34,339 bases of DNA from CAZKUR01 sp964556005 (GCA_964556005.1 CAZKUR010000040.1:1-34339); one strand, 5' to 3'; counted from the stretch's first letter, positions 1-8,476 are shown. The notes: generated by a model from the letters alone, not told the origin. Program-made: numbers and translations.

Positions 1-1326
1 TATTGGAATACAGTTCAATCACTTGTACTAAACTACAATAGTTTTTATTATACAAACGGTAATCCCGATAACCTAATAGCTAATTATAAAACTAATTATG
101 GAAATGTAACAATACAAAATAATATAGAAGGTTTTAATGGTAGTACAATAAAATTCAAAGACCCCTGGCTGGTTGATTATGATGATGAACCTTATGGGAT
201 GCGGAACCGTGGAGGTAGCGCTTTATTAAAAGATGTGAATTCGCCTTTTAACCCTTCTTTAGGTTCTCAGTATCATGGTATTTTCTTAAATCAAAGCGGA
301 CCGCCAAATTGGTCCACGCCATATTACTCTGTTAGTGCACAGCAAATAAAAACGGTAAACGGTTCAACTGCATTCTTTAACGGCTGGAGCGCTTCGGGTG
401 CTACACTTCAGCAGGTTGATCCTAATCCTTCAGGATTTGACCAAAAAGCCGTTGTTTTTACCTCATCTGGTGCAACTGTTACTGCTAATTATAGTTACAG
501 CTTAATAACTATAAATACTACAGTTCCAGCGGGTACATACAACATAGCGGGCAGCTTAACGGTTCAATCAGGGGCAACGTTAACAGTAAACTCAGGCGCA
601 ACTTTTAAGTTTCCTTCCGGTTCCGGTCTTATTGTTAACGGTAAACTTGTTTCAAACGGCGCAGTATTTACTTCGCCGAACGGAAGCGACTGGAAGGGCA
701 TTACACTTAACAGCGCAAACAACTCATCCATACAAAATACGACAATATCGTATGCGCTATCTCCTGTTATAATAAATTCTTCAAGCGGCGTAACCATCAG
801 CGGATGTACAATGAACCACTCCGCCTTTTATGATAACAATCCCGATCAAGCTGCCGCAATTCAAGTTAACAGTTCATCACCGACAATAAGCACAAATACA
901 ATTGAAGGACAAGTTGACTCCTGGAACGGAGTAAGATTTGCATCTCAAAGTTCAGGCCTCTTATTTAATTGCACTATAGAAAATCTGGGTTTTGGAAACG
1001 GCGTTATCATCCAGGGAGGTTCAAGCCCGACGATTTCGAATAACACAATAACTAATAATCTTTACCACGGTATTACAGTATATCATAACGGAGCTGCAAA
1101 CCCTCAAATTATTTTTAATAACGTAAGCAACAGTTATCTTCATAATTATGTAGGAATATATTTTCAATACTCAACAGGTACCGTAAGATCCAACAGCGTC
1201 AATCACTTTGCTTACGGATGCTGGTGCCGGTATTCTTCTTCGCCCAATTCGGGCGGAGCTAATCAGAGGGGCGACAATATTTTTACTCTGAATACCGATG
1301 GTATCGCTGCAACGGACAACAGCTAA
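1..1326 (+). CDS. Secreted right-handed beta-helix protein, 5' partial, ends at an in-frame stop
   Basis: The reading frame is open from the first base of the window, so the true start lies upstream and the ATG at 199 is only internal. The product is rich in Asn, Ser, Thr and Gly. From about base 500 to 1230 it shows the short repeats of a parallel beta-helix (PbH1 type), for example 'SPTISTNTIEG', 'SPTISNNTITNN' and 'GIYFQYSTGTVRSNSV'. Such proteins are usually extracellular and bind or cleave polysaccharide. No catalytic residues can be assigned here. The TAA at 1324-1326 interrupts a frame that continues with the same composition to the gap at 1745, so this is probably the N-terminal part of a longer T9SS cargo protein whose tail is at 2160-2557. 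The stop may be a real nonsense mutation or an assembly error. Confidence 0.75.
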   Translation, partial: YWNTVQSLVLNYNSFYYTNGNPDNLIANYKTNYGNVTIQNNIEGFNGSTIKFKDPWLVDYDDEPYGMRNRGGSALLKDVNSPFNPSLGSQYHGIFLNQSGPPNWSTPYYSVSAQQIKTVNGSTAFFNGWSASGATLQQVDPNPSGFDQKAVVFTSSGATVTANYSYSLITINTTVPAGTYNIAGSLTVQSGATLTVNSGATFKFPSGSGLIVNGKLVSNGAVFTSPNGSDWKGITLNSANNSSIQNTTISYALSPVIINSSSGVTISGCTMNHSAFYDNNPDQAAAIQVNSSSPTISTNTIEGQVDSWNGVRFASQSSGLLFNCTIENLGFGNGVIIQGGSSPTISNNTITNNLYHGITVYHNGAANPQIIFNNVSNSYLHNYVGIYFQYSTGTVRSNSVNHFAYGCWCRYSSSPNSGGANQRGDNIFTLNTDGIAATDNS

Positions 1327-1744
1327 CCGTATTTTGATATCAATGGTTATCCGCCGAGAGTTCCATATTACGGAGTCTGCAATCAAATATACGGTAATAC
1401 AACTTATGATGCACTCGCTTCACGCTCAAGCAATATATCGGCTGAGGTAAATTGGTGGGGACAATCTCCGCCTAATACAAACAAGATGTACACGGATGCA
1501 ACATCTTCTATCAGTTATTACTATTGGGAACAATCGTCAAACGATTGCCCGCTTATCGGGCCATCGGCACCTGTGTATACTAATAACGATATATATTCAA
1601 ACGGAATCAAGGTTAACATGCTTCCCGATTCTTTAATCAACCAAGCATTGTTAAATAAAATCATGGGCCATTATACTGCCGCTGTTTCAATTTGCAAAGC
1701 CTTGCTGAAGGCTAATGTGTCTAATCATTTTAAAACTGCTGCAT
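1327..1744 (+). pseudogene. In-frame continuation of the beta-helix protein after the stop, cut by a gap
   Basis: This stretch is in the same frame as the upstream fragment and is open from the TAA to the N gap. It reads on without a break in style ('PYFDINGYPPRVPYYG', then 'NWWGQSPPNT'). The 'NWWG' motif is typical of the end of beta-helix domains, where it closes the helix. From about base 1610 the text becomes helical ('LPDSLINQALLNKIMGHYTAA'), resembling a TPR-like linker before a secretion tail. A separate start at ATG 1486 is possible but would cut the beta-helix closing motif, so I read it as a broken piece of the upstream gene rather than a gene of its own. Confidence 0.6.
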
Positions 1745-1754
1745 NNNNNNNNNN
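1745..1754. other. Scaffold gap (10 N)
   Basis: Ten N characters, the placeholder length of an assembler rather than a measured distance. The reading frame is 1 before the gap and 2 after it, so the true missing length is unknown. Confidence 0.98.
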
Positions 1755-1930
1755 TTATACTATTTAATATTTTTCAATTATCAAAAGATAATGATATTGT
1801 AAACGATCTTGCCGGTTACGGTTCACTCAATAACGGTTTGGGAATCAAAGCCAAAGAACTTCTGGCATCGGCTCTCATAGGACAAGGAAAGCTTGCTCAG
1901 GCAAAATCAATTGCGGATAGTATTATTCGG
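1755..1930 (+). pseudogene. Helical-repeat (TPR-like) fragment, frameshifted at its end
   Basis: Frame 2 after the gap encodes an alpha-helical stretch ('ELLASALIGQGKLAQAKS') with TPR-like spacing of small and large residues. Near 1928-1930 the sense moves to frame 1. The text 'ADSIIR' followed by 'AYPDSESVKQALFILTS' is recovered if one G is added to the CGG at 1928-1930 (CGGGCA instead of CGGCA). A single-base loss at a G run is therefore the simplest explanation, either as a sequencing error next to a gap or as a true frameshift. In the uncorrected frame it ends at the TAA 1973-1975. Confidence 0.55.
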
Positions 1931-2427
1931 CATATCCTGATTCCGAATCTGTTAAACAAGCATTATTTATTTTAACTTCCTTAAACGGATACGACCACAA
2001 TTATTCTAATGTATCTTTAGCCGCACTTAACCAGCTCATGACAGACTATAGTTCCTCAATTGATTCCGGTCTGATTGTTATGCTCGGAGGTTTTAACGGA
2101 AACTTTCTTCCCGGTGCCCCAAAACTGTTAAGTCAACAGAACGGACAAAATAATAACAAGTTAAGCTTTAAGCTGGGAAACTACCCCAATCCTTTTAATC
2201 CGACTACAACAATAGCTTATGAGATTCCTAAAGATGGGTTAGTTACATTGAAAGTATATGATATACTTGGCAGAGAAGTCATCACACTTGTAAATGAGTT
2301 TAAAAACGCAGGAAGATATAATGTGAATTTCAATGCGGGTAATCTTGCCAGCGGAATATACTTTTACCAGTTGCAGGCTGGCGATTTTATTCAAGGTTAC
2401 AAAGTGTTGGCGGAATATCCGTCAGAA
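1930..2427 (+). pseudogene. TPR-like end plus type IX secretion C-terminal domain, cut by a gap
   Basis: Frame 1 carries 'AYPDSESVKQALFILTS', a short linker, and then a T9SS type A sorting domain from about base 2160: 'LGNYPNPFNPTTTIAYEIP', 'VTLKVYDILGREV', 'LVNEFKNAGRYNVNFNA' and 'NLASGIYFYQLQAG'. In this family the tail directs export across the outer membrane by the T9SS and is removed at the surface. A complete tail normally ends within a few residues of a basic 'K-L-L-K' type sequence and a stop. Here it runs on as 'VLAEYPSE' straight into the gap without a stop. An ATG at 2038 is inside the coding text and is not a credible start. Confidence 0.65.
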
Positions 2428-2437
2428 NNNNNNNNNN
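2428..2437. other. Scaffold gap (10 N) inside a T9SS tail
   Basis: Ten N characters. Both flanks encode homologous T9SS tail sequence ('NLASGIYFYQ' before, 'NLASGVYLYR' after) in different frames, so the break falls in a domain that is multi-copy in such genomes. Confidence 0.98.
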
Positions 2438-2557
2438 CAAAAGCCCGGTATTCATTCGGTGATTTTTAATGCTAAGAATCTTGCATCCGGAGTTTATTTA
2501 TACCGTATAATCACGGATAAATGGTCTCAAACTAATAAAATGTTATTATTAAAATAA
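2438..2557 (+). CDS. C-terminal end of a T9SS sorting domain, 5' partial
   Basis: Frame 2 after the gap encodes the last strands of a T9SS tail ('GIHSVIFNAKNLASGVYLYR', then 'QTNKMLLLK') and a TAA stop at 2555-2557. It is a second, diverged copy of the same segment that is present before the gap at about 2320-2400. It is therefore either the second of two tandem tails or the end of a different cargo gene joined by the scaffolder. Only the last 39 or so residues are visible. Confidence 0.65.
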   Translation, partial: QKPGIHSVIFNAKNLASGVYLYRIITDKWSQTNKMLLLK

Positions 2558-2634
2558 TTATTGAGGTTAAACCAAAAATTATATCTCTTTAGTGAGTAAG
2601 ACCAAACCAATGGAAATCATTTTTCCCCACAAAC

Positions 2635-4707
2635 TCAATAAATATTTTTCAGAGTATTAATATTTTTTATTTCTCCCGCTACAATTAATGTATCGTTTTC
2701 TGTAATGACGTATCCCGGGTTCGGTATTGCGTTTACCTTTTCTCCTTTCTTTGTTTTCGTTTTAACCGATAAAACATCCACACCGAATTTAACTCTAATA
2801 TTTAAATCACGTATTGATTTACCGATAAAAGATTTCGGAGGATTTATTTCGTCAATTGAATATCCCTCCATGAAGTGTACACTTGACGATTCATCTTTCA
2901 TAGTAATGCTGCTTGCCAGGTTAGATGTTAATTCCACTCTTTCAATTTCTTTGTCGTATGCATCCTGAACATCTTTCCGCCAAATCATTCCGATAACTTT
3001 ATTTGAACCGTTTTCTTCAATCACCGGCAGACCGCTGTATTGAAGTTCCTTTAATTTTTCGAGGGCTGTCCTGCAATTATCGGCTGGCGTTACCGTTTCA
3101 AAATTCGGGTTTGCAATATCGCCTGCAATGAGCAGGTTTTGTAATGAATCTTTTTCAAATAAATAATCTTTTATGTCGTTAAGACTCAGCATCCCCCTGA
3201 TTGTTCCTCTATCATCGGTTACCGGAAAATCGGAATCTTTAGCACGGAGGACATTGTTGACAAGCTTGCTGAAATTTTCCGATACATTTACTGAACTGAA
3301 TTTATCGGTATAAACATCTTTAACGTAAATCGATTCAAGTACATTTGTTTCAACTCCTTCTTTTATACCGATATTCTTCAGAACAAGCTTGAGAGTGTAT
3401 ATAGATTCCCTGGAAAACCTTGCTGAAAGAATTGTACTTATAATGCACGTAACCATCAGAGGTAATATAATCTTATAATCATTAGTCAGTTCAAAGACAA
3501 TTATAATTGCAGTAATAGGGGCTCTTGTTGTTCCTGCAACCATTCCACCCATAGCAACAAGTGCATAAGCCCCGGGCGTAGCTGTAGTTTCGGGAAATAC
3601 GGTATGCACCAAATAACCGAAAAAGTATCCCACCATTGCACCCATAAAAAGTGAAGGCGCAAAAATTCCCCCCGAACCGCCGGAACCTAGTGTAATCGAA
3701 GTTGCAATTATTTTTACAAAAATTAGTGCAAGAGCTACTTCCCACAACATTTTTCCGTACAATGCGTCGTTGATGGTATCGTAACCGACACCCATTACAT
3801 AAGGAAAAAATAATCCTATAACTCCCACACCGATTCCACCGACAGCAGGTTTCAGCCATTCGGGGAAATTAAATTTGTTATCAAAAAAATCTTCTGTAAA
3901 GTACAACGATTTAATAAATCCAAATGAAACCAAACCGCATAACCCTCCAAGGACAAAATAAAATACTATTTCATACGGAGAGGCCAGTCTGTATTTCGGA
4001 ACCATAAAAGCAGCAAAGTCGCCTTCGAACATTCTCGAAATTACAGTAGCCATCACTGAAGAAATAACGATGGGAGAAAATTGAGCAACTGCAAAATCCA
4101 TTAATATAATTTCAACGGCAAAAAGTGCACCCGCAATAGGTGCATTGAATGCGGCTGCAATACCGGCAGCAGCGCCGCATCCTACTAAAGTTTTTAATCT
4201 CTTAGCAGGCACTCGCGCAAATTGCCCGACCATAGAACCAAGGCTTGACCCAATCTGAATAATCGGTCCTTCCCTTCCAACCGAACCGCCGCTGCCGATG
4301 GAAATAGCAGAAGCAATTGCTTTGATGAAAGCAACCCTTGGACGAATCGCTCCTCCTTTTAATAAAATTGCCTGCATTACTTCAGGAACGCCGTGTCCTT
4401 TTGCTTCAGGTGCAAAAAAGTAAATAATAGGCCCGATTATAATTCCGCCAATGATTGGAGCAAGCAAAACTATATACCAGGGACTGCTCATTATATTTTG
4501 CAGTACGGTTCCCGGCCCCGGAAAACTTAACTCAGATATTCCTTTAATCATTGCCCGAATACCAATACCGGAAAAGCCGCCGAGTATCCCGATAATTATT
4601 GCAATGATTATCATGAAGGTATGTTCGGTCATCTTTGCTTTTTCAAACAAAGCCGACGTATGGTAGGATGATTTTGAAATGAACTTTTTAAGAGATGTTC
4701 GGTTCAC
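2635..4707 (-). CDS. ClC-family chloride transporter/channel with CBS and TrkA-C domains
   Basis: A 690-residue inner-membrane protein. The ClC core (about residues 30-450) shows the three anion-path signatures: 'KGHGVPEVM', 'GSGGSVGREGP' with the gating glutamate E146, and 'GSGGSGGIFAPSLFMG'. The residue matching the inner proton glutamate of E. coli ClC (E203) is Ile200, next to E199. Transport may thus be channel-like or use another proton route; this is inferred from a by-eye alignment. A CBS pair follows (about 475-595), and then a TrkA-C/RCK-C-like domain ending in 'YVITENDTLIVAGE'. These suggest regulation by a nucleotide or small ligand in the cytosol. The start is GTG at 4707, chosen because GGAG lies about 8 bases upstream; the upstream ATG reads only MKT-stop. 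Confidence 0.93.
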   Translation of the reverse strand: MNRTSLKKFISKSSYHTSALFEKAKMTEHTFMIIIAIIIGILGGFSGIGIRAMIKGISELSFPGPGTVLQNIMSSPWYIVLLAPIIGGIIIGPIIYFFAPEAKGHGVPEVMQAILLKGGAIRPRVAFIKAIASAISIGSGGSVGREGPIIQIGSSLGSMVGQFARVPAKRLKTLVGCGAAAGIAAAFNAPIAGALFAVEIILMDFAVAQFSPIVISSVMATVISRMFEGDFAAFMVPKYRLASPYEIVFYFVLGGLCGLVSFGFIKSLYFTEDFFDNKFNFPEWLKPAVGGIGVGVIGLFFPYVMGVGYDTINDALYGKMLWEVALALIFVKIIATSITLGSGGSGGIFAPSLFMGAMVGYFFGYLVHTVFPETTATPGAYALVAMGGMVAGTTRAPITAIIIVFELTNDYKIILPLMVTCIISTILSARFSRESIYTLKLVLKNIGIKEGVETNVLESIYVKDVYTDKFSSVNVSENFSKLVNNVLRAKDSDFPVTDDRGTIRGMLSLNDIKDYLFEKDSLQNLLIAGDIANPNFETVTPADNCRTALEKLKELQYSGLPVIEENGSNKVIGMIWRKDVQDAYDKEIERVELTSNLASSITMKDESSSVHFMEGYSIDEINPPKSFIGKSIRDLNIRVKFGVDVLSVKTKTKKGEKVNAIPNPGYVITENDTLIVAGEIKNINTLKNIY

Positions 4708-4790
4708 GTTTTCATCTCCGGAAGATCAATAGTAGAGAAGATTCTCCCGTTTATCCTTTCTATATTTTCAGTAAATATTTTTTTATGCAG

Positions 4791-5249
4791 TTATAACTTT
4801 ACGGACACACCCAATATAAAAGATTTTTTCTTTAAATCCGCAAAATTATTTTCTATTCCCAAATAAAAATTAACGGGTAAATCAATGTTTGAATGTTTTG
4901 TATTCTCTCTTCGTAAAACTTTCTCGAACGATAATTTAAACCCGGGATTCGCCAAATCAGCCGAAGATGAGTCTGCTTTTTGACTGCCTGTAGTATCTTT
5001 TTCCTGGATAAAGAATTTATATACGAGCAGTGAAGCGACTGCAACTCCGCATAAAACGAACATTGTAGTTGCAAGTGTATGACTGCTTCCACTGCTGTTG
5101 TCTGTGTTACTGCTGCCGCCTGAGCCAGGTACATTTTCAACATGATAAAGTGATTGCGCATAAGTCAAATTACCGGGACCAATGGACTGAAACCCGAATA
5201 TTGAAGCAATTAAAAAAGTTAATATCATCCCTGTAAATTTATTTTTCAT
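4791..5249 (-). CDS. Small exported protein with one membrane anchor, function unknown
   Basis: 152 residues, not recognised. It begins with a signal-peptide-like segment ('MILTFLIASIFGFQSI'), then a Gly/Ser/Asn-rich stretch, one strong transmembrane segment around residues 60-82 ('TTMFVLCGVAVASLLVYKFF') and a C-terminal part of about 70 residues with alternating hydrophobic residues ('DLPVNFYLGIENNFADL', 'FILGVSVKL'). That part could form beta strands, with a terminal L like outer-membrane strands, but this is speculative. A good ribosome site, AAGGAG, precedes the ATG. It lies 83 bp upstream of the ClC gene on the same strand and may be cotranscribed with it. Confidence 0.6.
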   Translation of the reverse strand: MKNKFTGMILTFLIASIFGFQSIGPGNLTYAQSLYHVENVPGSGGSSNTDNSSGSSHTLATTMFVLCGVAVASLLVYKFFIQEKDTTGSQKADSSSADLANPGFKLSFEKVLRRENTKHSNIDLPVNFYLGIENNFADLKKKSFILGVSVKL

Positions 5250-5550
5250 TTTATATTCTCCTTAAAGAATAAATTCACTTATAAATCTATGTAATAATTT
5301 AAAATGTTCAGTTTAATGCTTTAAAGTAATTTTTTTTAACTACCGGCACAAGATTAAAATATCGATAAATTAAATTATTCAAATTAATTTTTACTTAATA
5401 TAAAAATTCCGTTAAACAATAATTACTTTTTCAGGTTTTTCTCGTTAAAAAGACTTAAATTTGAGGATTAAATTTTTCATTTTCTAACCTCGCTTGGGGA
5501 GAGTGAAATAAAATTAAAACAAAATAACTCGAACTAAAGGAGATCTTTTT
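5250..5550. other. Divergent intergenic region
   Basis: 301 bp between two divergent genes, so it should hold a promoter for each. On the plus strand, TAAATTTG at 5456-5463 matches the Bacteroidota -7 element TAnnTTTG, but no convincing -33 TTG is present at the right distance. AAAGGAG lies just upstream of the ATG at 5551. I see no hairpin terminator, repeat or RNA gene. Confidence 0.4.
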
Positions 5551-6870
5551 ATGGCTCGCAAAAATGTTCTGATAATGGGCGCGGCAGGTCGCGACTTTCA
5601 CAACTTCAACGTTTACTTCAGAGATAACGAAGATTATGATGTAAAAGCTTTTACAGCTACACAGATTCCAAATATCGAAGGCAGGAATTATCCGGCCGCT
5701 TTGGCAGGGAAACTTTATCCTAAGGGAATTAAAATTTACGAAGAAGCGAAGTTAACTGAATTAATTAAAAAAATGGATATACATGAAGTTGTCTTTTCAT
5801 ATTCTGATGTTCCATTTAATTATGTTATGACAAAAGCTTCTATTGTAAATGCGGCAGGCGTCTCATTCAGATTAATGGGTGCAGATGAAACAATGGTAAA
5901 AAGCACCAAACCTTTAATTGCAGTACTTGCAGTTAGAACCGGCAGCGGTAAATCTCAAACTTCAAGAAAAATTGTTGAGATTTTAAGCGCGGCAGGAAAA
6001 AAAGTTGTCGCTATCCGTCACCCAATGCCTTACGGCGATCTTGTTAAACAAAAGGTACAGAGATTTGCAACTTATGCAGATCTTAAAAAACATAAATGTA
6101 CAATAGAAGAGATTGAAGAGTATGAACCGCATGTTGCAAGAGGCGGAGTAATTTACGCCGGTGTTGACTATGAAGCTATCCTAAGAGAAGCGGAAAAAGA
6201 AGCGGATATTATTTTATGGGACGGCGGAAACAACGATACTTCGTTCTATAAAGCCGATTTAACTTTTACAGTTGTCGATCCGCATAGACCGGGAAATGAA
6301 ATGACTTATTACCCGGGAAATACTTCTTTAAGAATGGCCGATGTTGCAATCATAAATAAAATTGATACTGCAGATGAAGCAAATATATTAACCGTTAGAA
6401 ATAATATTTATTCGGTAAATCCGAAAGCTGTTATTATTGAAGGCGCTTCACCTGTTAAAGTTGAAAAACCGGAATTGGTCAGAGGAAAGAGAGTGCTTGT
6501 TGTAGAAGACGGTCCCACTTTAACACACGGCGAAATGAAATACGGCGCAGGAACAATTGCTGCACAAAAACTCGGCGCTGCAGAAATAGTTGATCCGAGA
6601 CCTTATACCGTAAAATCAATTACGGCCACTTATAAAAAATATCCGAAAATAGGAATCCTTCTACCTGCAATGGGTTACGGTGATGCACAAATGAAAGATC
6701 TTGAAACAACGATTAACAAAACCGACTGCGATTCGGTTATTATCGGTACACCTATTGACTTAAGTCGTTATATCAAGATAAACAAACCATCAACACGTGT
6801 TAAATACGATTTACAGGAAATCGGCGATGTTACACTTGAAAGTATTTTGAAGGAAAGAAAATTTCTTTAA
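5551..6870 (+). CDS. Cyclic 2,3-diphosphoglycerate synthetase-like P-loop GTPase
   Basis: 439 residues, matching the family named after the cyclic 2,3-diphosphoglycerate synthetase of methanogens. That enzyme closes 2,3-bisphosphoglycerate with ATP to make a thermoprotective solute. The N-terminus is a Rossmann-like segment ('VLIMGAAGRDFHNFNVYF'). A P-loop 'RTGSGKSQTSRK' sits at about residues 129-139 (K134), an acidic 'ILWDGGNND' follows, and 'NKID' resembles the guanine-specificity motif of GTPases. The C-terminal 'EDGPTLTHGEMKYGAG' block is characteristic of the family. In bacteria the true substrate is not settled, so the enzymatic name is tentative. It is a single-gene unit with a strong AAAGGAG ribosome site and its own terminator, flanked by genes on the opposite strand. 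Confidence 0.85.
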   Translation: MARKNVLIMGAAGRDFHNFNVYFRDNEDYDVKAFTATQIPNIEGRNYPAALAGKLYPKGIKIYEEAKLTELIKKMDIHEVVFSYSDVPFNYVMTKASIVNAAGVSFRLMGADETMVKSTKPLIAVLAVRTGSGKSQTSRKIVEILSAAGKKVVAIRHPMPYGDLVKQKVQRFATYADLKKHKCTIEEIEEYEPHVARGGVIYAGVDYEAILREAEKEADIILWDGGNNDTSFYKADLTFTVVDPHRPGNEMTYYPGNTSLRMADVAIINKIDTADEANILTVRNNIYSVNPKAVIIEGASPVKVEKPELVRGKRVLVVEDGPTLTHGEMKYGAGTIAAQKLGAAEIVDPRPYTVKSITATYKKYPKIGILLPAMGYGDAQMKDLETTINKTDCDSVIIGTPIDLSRYIKINKPSTRVKYDLQEIGDVTLESILKERKFL

Positions 6871-6892
6871 TCAGAAATCAATAAACTTTAAC

Positions 6893-6926
6893 AAACCCGC
6901 AGGAGAAATTTTCTTGCGGGTTTTTT
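6893..6926 (+). terminator. Rho-independent terminator
   Basis: A 9-bp stem aaacccgca / tgcgggttt with a 13-base loop, running into six T. It closes the cyclic-diphosphoglycerate-synthetase-like gene. The opposite strand has only a broken T stretch, so it is weaker for the convergent pdxJ. Confidence 0.9.
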
Positions 6927-6955
6927 AATTCTATGTTCAATCATTTTTGATAGAT

Positions 6956-7669
6956 TCATTTACCAATCAGCCTTATCATCTCTTGCACCGCTTCTTTCAT
7001 ACCGACAAATACCGCTCTTGCAATAATTGCATGACCTATACTTACTTCATCGATTTCGGTAAGCTCCTTAAATATTTTAATATTCTGATAGTCAAGACCG
7101 TGACCTGCATTTACACCAAGTCCTAATTTTTTTGCATGCTTAACTGCGATTCTCACTTTATCCAGTTCATCGAATTGCTCTTCCTCGGAAACAGCATTGG
7201 AAAAAGGACCTGTATGAATTTCAATAAAGTCTGCTTCAATTTCTGCTGCAGCATCTATTTGGTTTAAATCAGGTTCGATGAATAATGAAACTTCTATATC
7301 CGAATCGTGCAGTTGCAAAATTGTATCTTTTAATTTACTGATATTGTCCAAAACATTTACGCCGCCTTCGGTTGTCAGTTCCTGTCTCTTTTCCGGAACG
7401 ATGGTAGATAAATCAGGAACAACATCGCAGGCTATTTTTATAATTTCATCCGTGGCCGCCATTTCGAGATCGAGCTTGGTCGTTACGAGTTCGCGCAGAA
7501 GCCTTACGTCCCTCTCATTTATATGCCTTCTGTCTTCTCTAAGGTGTGTGACAATTCCGTCAGCGCCTGCCTGCTCGGCAACGAGTGCTGCGGTAATAGG
7601 ATCCGGCTGCATTTCTCCCCTTGCATTTCTAATTGTTGCTATATGATCTACGTTAATTGATAATCTCAT
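6956..7669 (-). CDS. pdxJ: Pyridoxine 5'-phosphate synthase
   Basis: 237 residues, close to the usual length (E. coli about 243). It condenses 3-amino-2-oxopropyl phosphate with 1-deoxyxylulose 5-phosphate to make pyridoxine 5'-phosphate, the ring-closing step of DXP-dependent vitamin B6 synthesis, in the cytosol. Family signatures are clear: 'LSINVDHIATIRNARG' at the start, 'IVTHLREDRRHI' with the active-site histidine, 'LDLEMAATDEI' with the catalytic glutamate, 'VPEKRQELTTEGG' and 'VNAGHGLDY'. The start ATG lies 9 bp after the stop of the upstream CPBP protease gene, and the TGAGG spanning that stop is the ribosome site. The two are therefore transcribed together and perhaps translationally coupled. 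No other B6 gene is in the window. Confidence 0.97.
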   Translation of the reverse strand: MRLSINVDHIATIRNARGEMQPDPITAALVAEQAGADGIVTHLREDRRHINERDVRLLRELVTTKLDLEMAATDEIIKIACDVVPDLSTIVPEKRQELTTEGGVNVLDNISKLKDTILQLHDSDIEVSLFIEPDLNQIDAAAEIEADFIEIHTGPFSNAVSEEEQFDELDKVRIAVKHAKKLGLGVNAGHGLDYQNIKIFKELTEIDEVSIGHAIIARAVFVGMKEAVQEMIRLIGK

Positions 7670-7678
7670 TTTTTTACC

Positions 7679-8476
7679 TCAGAAAATTTCTTTTATAATG
7701 TGAATTAAAGATGAAACACCTACTCCGAATTCGTTTGCCCTGTACCTCAAAGTTGAAAAAAAATCAATGCTAAACATAACACTCATGTGTACAATAACGC
7801 CATAAAAAATTGATCTTGTTCGCAATGCTAAAATACCAAGTGCAATTCCTCCTATTATCGCACTAAAAGTTTCGGCTGCAGGTTTTCCGTTGTGTAAAAT
7901 TACAAACGGAATCATCTGGATCAATACTGCATAATATCCGAATTTTTTTTCCAATCCGAAAAGCAAAAATCCTCGCCAGATAAATTCCCATGCAAATAAG
8001 TAAACAAAAATAGCTAATTCAAAAATTAAAAAAACATCCCAGGAGTTTCTCGCCGAGTTAAGCTGCGGGTAGGTTGAACTAAAATCTTTTGAAGCAGAAA
8101 CAAACCATATTATCGGAATCATAATAATTACAAATAATCCGGCTATTTTCAAACCGGCTTTATAATCACCGAATCTTAATCCATAGTCTTTTGGCTTTTC
8201 ACGAAGAAGTAAAACTATAATTAATGTTCCAAGAATGAAATAAGTAAAGAAGTCACCAAAAAACCAGTAAAAATATTCGTACAAATAAACATTAGGATTG
8301 AATTGCAGTAGATTAAAAAAATTGTTTCTGAAAAAACCTCTTGAAGTGTAATACCAGGAAATTGTTTGTAATACGGCAACAGAGATTAATATAATTACAA
8401 CTTTTTTATCAAGCGTTTTAATTGAATTCAGCAGTTTCCCGAATTCGGTTTGGAAGGAAAATTTTTCGTTATTCAT
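7679..8476 (-). CDS. CPBP family intramembrane protease (Rce1/Abi-like)
   Basis: 265 residues with about seven hydrophobic segments. The C-terminal half carries the CPBP motifs. The first is 'WEFIWRGF', the EExxxR motif with its first glutamate replaced by Trp and the second kept. The second is 'FVILH' (FxxxH), and the third is 'GVIVHMSVMF' with the last conserved histidine. In this family (type II CAAX endopeptidase Rce1 and relatives) glutamate and histidines form an intramembrane active site. Bacterial members have been tied to bacteriocin self-immunity or to membrane protein processing, but the substrate cannot be told here. It is the first gene of a pair with pdxJ. The link between the two is probably only transcriptional. 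The ATG has no evident Shine-Dalgarno. Confidence 0.85.
   Translation of the reverse strand: MNNEKFSFQTEFGKLLNSIKTLDKKVVIILISVAVLQTISWYYTSRGFFRNNFFNLLQFNPNVYLYEYFYWFFGDFFTYFILGTLIIVLLLREKPKDYGLRFGDYKAGLKIAGLFVIIMIPIIWFVSASKDFSSTYPQLNSARNSWDVFLIFELAIFVYLFAWEFIWRGFLLFGLEKKFGYYAVLIQMIPFVILHNGKPAAETFSAIIGGIALGILALRTRSIFYGVIVHMSVMFSIDFFSTLRYRANEFGVGVSSLIHIIKEIF

Noticed and set aside
3491..3859. 122-codon minus-strand frame inside the ClC gene
   Set aside because: It is in another frame of a clearly real gene, with a Cys/Tyr/Arg-rich nonsense-like product.
6893..6926. Terminator as a fully bidirectional element also ending pdxJ
   Set aside because: On the minus strand the T stretch is broken by G and A, so only the plus-strand use is well supported.
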